Shown: in pieces, positions 15,441 to 17,168 of the stretch
Layout of the letters: each line of letters starts with the position of its first letter
Numbering within the stretch: position 1 is the first letter of the stretch
Assembly (NCBI GenBank): GCA_023425905.1
Contig: JAFABT010000071.1
Location: 1-17,168 of the forward strand
DNA length: 17,168 nucleotides
Direction of reading: 5' to 3'
Source: Actinomycetes bacterium
GTDB taxonomy: Bacteria; Actinomycetota; Actinomycetes; Actinomycetales; Cellulomonadaceae
Program-made: the position numbers and the translations under genes
Notes under the pieces: generated by a model
What the model was told of the DNA's origin: nothing
What the model saw: the letters and a program-made list of their open reading frames with translations, nothing else
The model's database searches: none

Positions 15441-15677
15441 CTGACGGCGATGCAGCACCACCGCAGCAAGCACAGACTGCACGTGCATCGACGCCGTGCC
15501 GCCGCATCGATCGTCTCGGACCCGACTAGAGACGCCGCGCCTGAAGGGTTGGGCGGGCATGGATAACGTTTTCGAACTGGATCGTTTAAGGTCGCCCGAT
15601 TTGGGGTCTTCCTCCTGAGACTGGGCGGACGCGCAGCGCGACGGTGCGCTGCTGCGAGCCATCAGGGAAGGAACGAC
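15441..15677 (+). promoter_or_regulatory. Xylanase upstream region: operator candidate and leader hairpin
   Basis: GATAACGTTTTC (15562-15573) is a 12-bp near-palindrome centred on AACGTT, typical of LacI-family sites. A TAnnnT-type -10 candidate, TAAGGT, is at 15587-15592, though the -35 is poor and would overlap the operator. A perfect 7-bp hairpin (GCAGCGC, loop GACGGT, GCGCTGC) occupies 15633-15652. The RBS GGAAGGA lies 5 bases before the ATG at 15678. From 15441 to about 15555 I see no gene or element. Confidence 0.5.
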
Positions 15678-17117
<1,440 letters not shown>

Positions 17118-17129
17118 GGCAGCACGACT

Positions 17130-17163
17130 GACGGTTCTCCGTCCGGGGTGTGGGACGCCCCAC
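17130..17163 (+). terminator. Probable terminator hairpins after the xylanase
   Basis: GACGG-TTCT-CCGTC (17130-17143) is a 5-bp stem with a 4-base loop, starting 13 bases after the stop. GTGGG-ACGC-CCCAC (17150-17163) follows close to the window edge. No U tract is visible before the sequence ends. Confidence 0.5.
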
Positions 17164-17168
17164 CGCCG

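Noticed and set aside
15017..15529. A plus-strand frame downstream of the lipoprotein
   Set aside because: It overlaps the lipoprotein end, repeat B and the transposase remnant, has no RBS, and its product is Arg/Pro-rich without a motif.

Overview
The window is high-GC DNA with actinobacterial features: strong G/C bias at third codon positions, GTG starts, lipobox lipoproteins and Pro-Thr linkers. The gene content (a GH10 xylanase with PT linker and CBM2, a giant amylopullulanase, a monosaccharide ABC importer) suggests a polysaccharide-degrading member of the Micrococcales, plausibly Cellulomonadaceae or a relative. That placement is inference from gene content only.

Region 1 (1-4253, minus strand) is a sugar-import operon read right to left: chvE-type binding lipoprotein, mmsA-type double ATPase, mmsB-type permease, then the start of a ROK/NagC-XylR-type regulator that runs off the left edge. 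Its promoter region lies in 4254-4606. Region 2 (4607-11831, minus strand) is one 2356-residue secreted enzyme. It joins an alpha-amylase and a type I pullulanase with five X25 modules and C-terminal Ig-like repeats. It has a strong terminator and a recognisable promoter with a LacI-type operator. Region 3 (about 11832-12583) is the divergent intergenic region, with three copies of a 9-mer, followed by a small cytoplasmic CE4 deacetylase on the plus strand.

Region 4 (12551-15440) is the most unusual part. It holds a secreted C39-like cysteine peptidase and a beta-propeller-like lipoprotein, overlapping by 4 bases. The pair lies between two imperfect direct repeats of about 71 bp (12551-12622 and 15110-15180). 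The right repeat abuts a decayed IS256-family transposase fragment. Codon use in the peptidase gene is visibly less GC-biased than in its neighbours. The best start of the peptidase is put out of frame by a run of nine G at 12768-12776, inside the signal-peptide coding region. This is either a phase-variable switch or a sequencing error. Region 5 (15441-17168, plus strand) is a Cex-like GH10 xylanase with a candidate operator, a leader hairpin and a (PT)15 linker.

Together, the amylopullulanase and xylanase would release oligosaccharides and monosaccharides from starch and xylan outside the cell, and the ABC importer would take up monosaccharides under sugar-responsive repressors. The C39/lipoprotein pair looks like an accessory insertion of unknown role.
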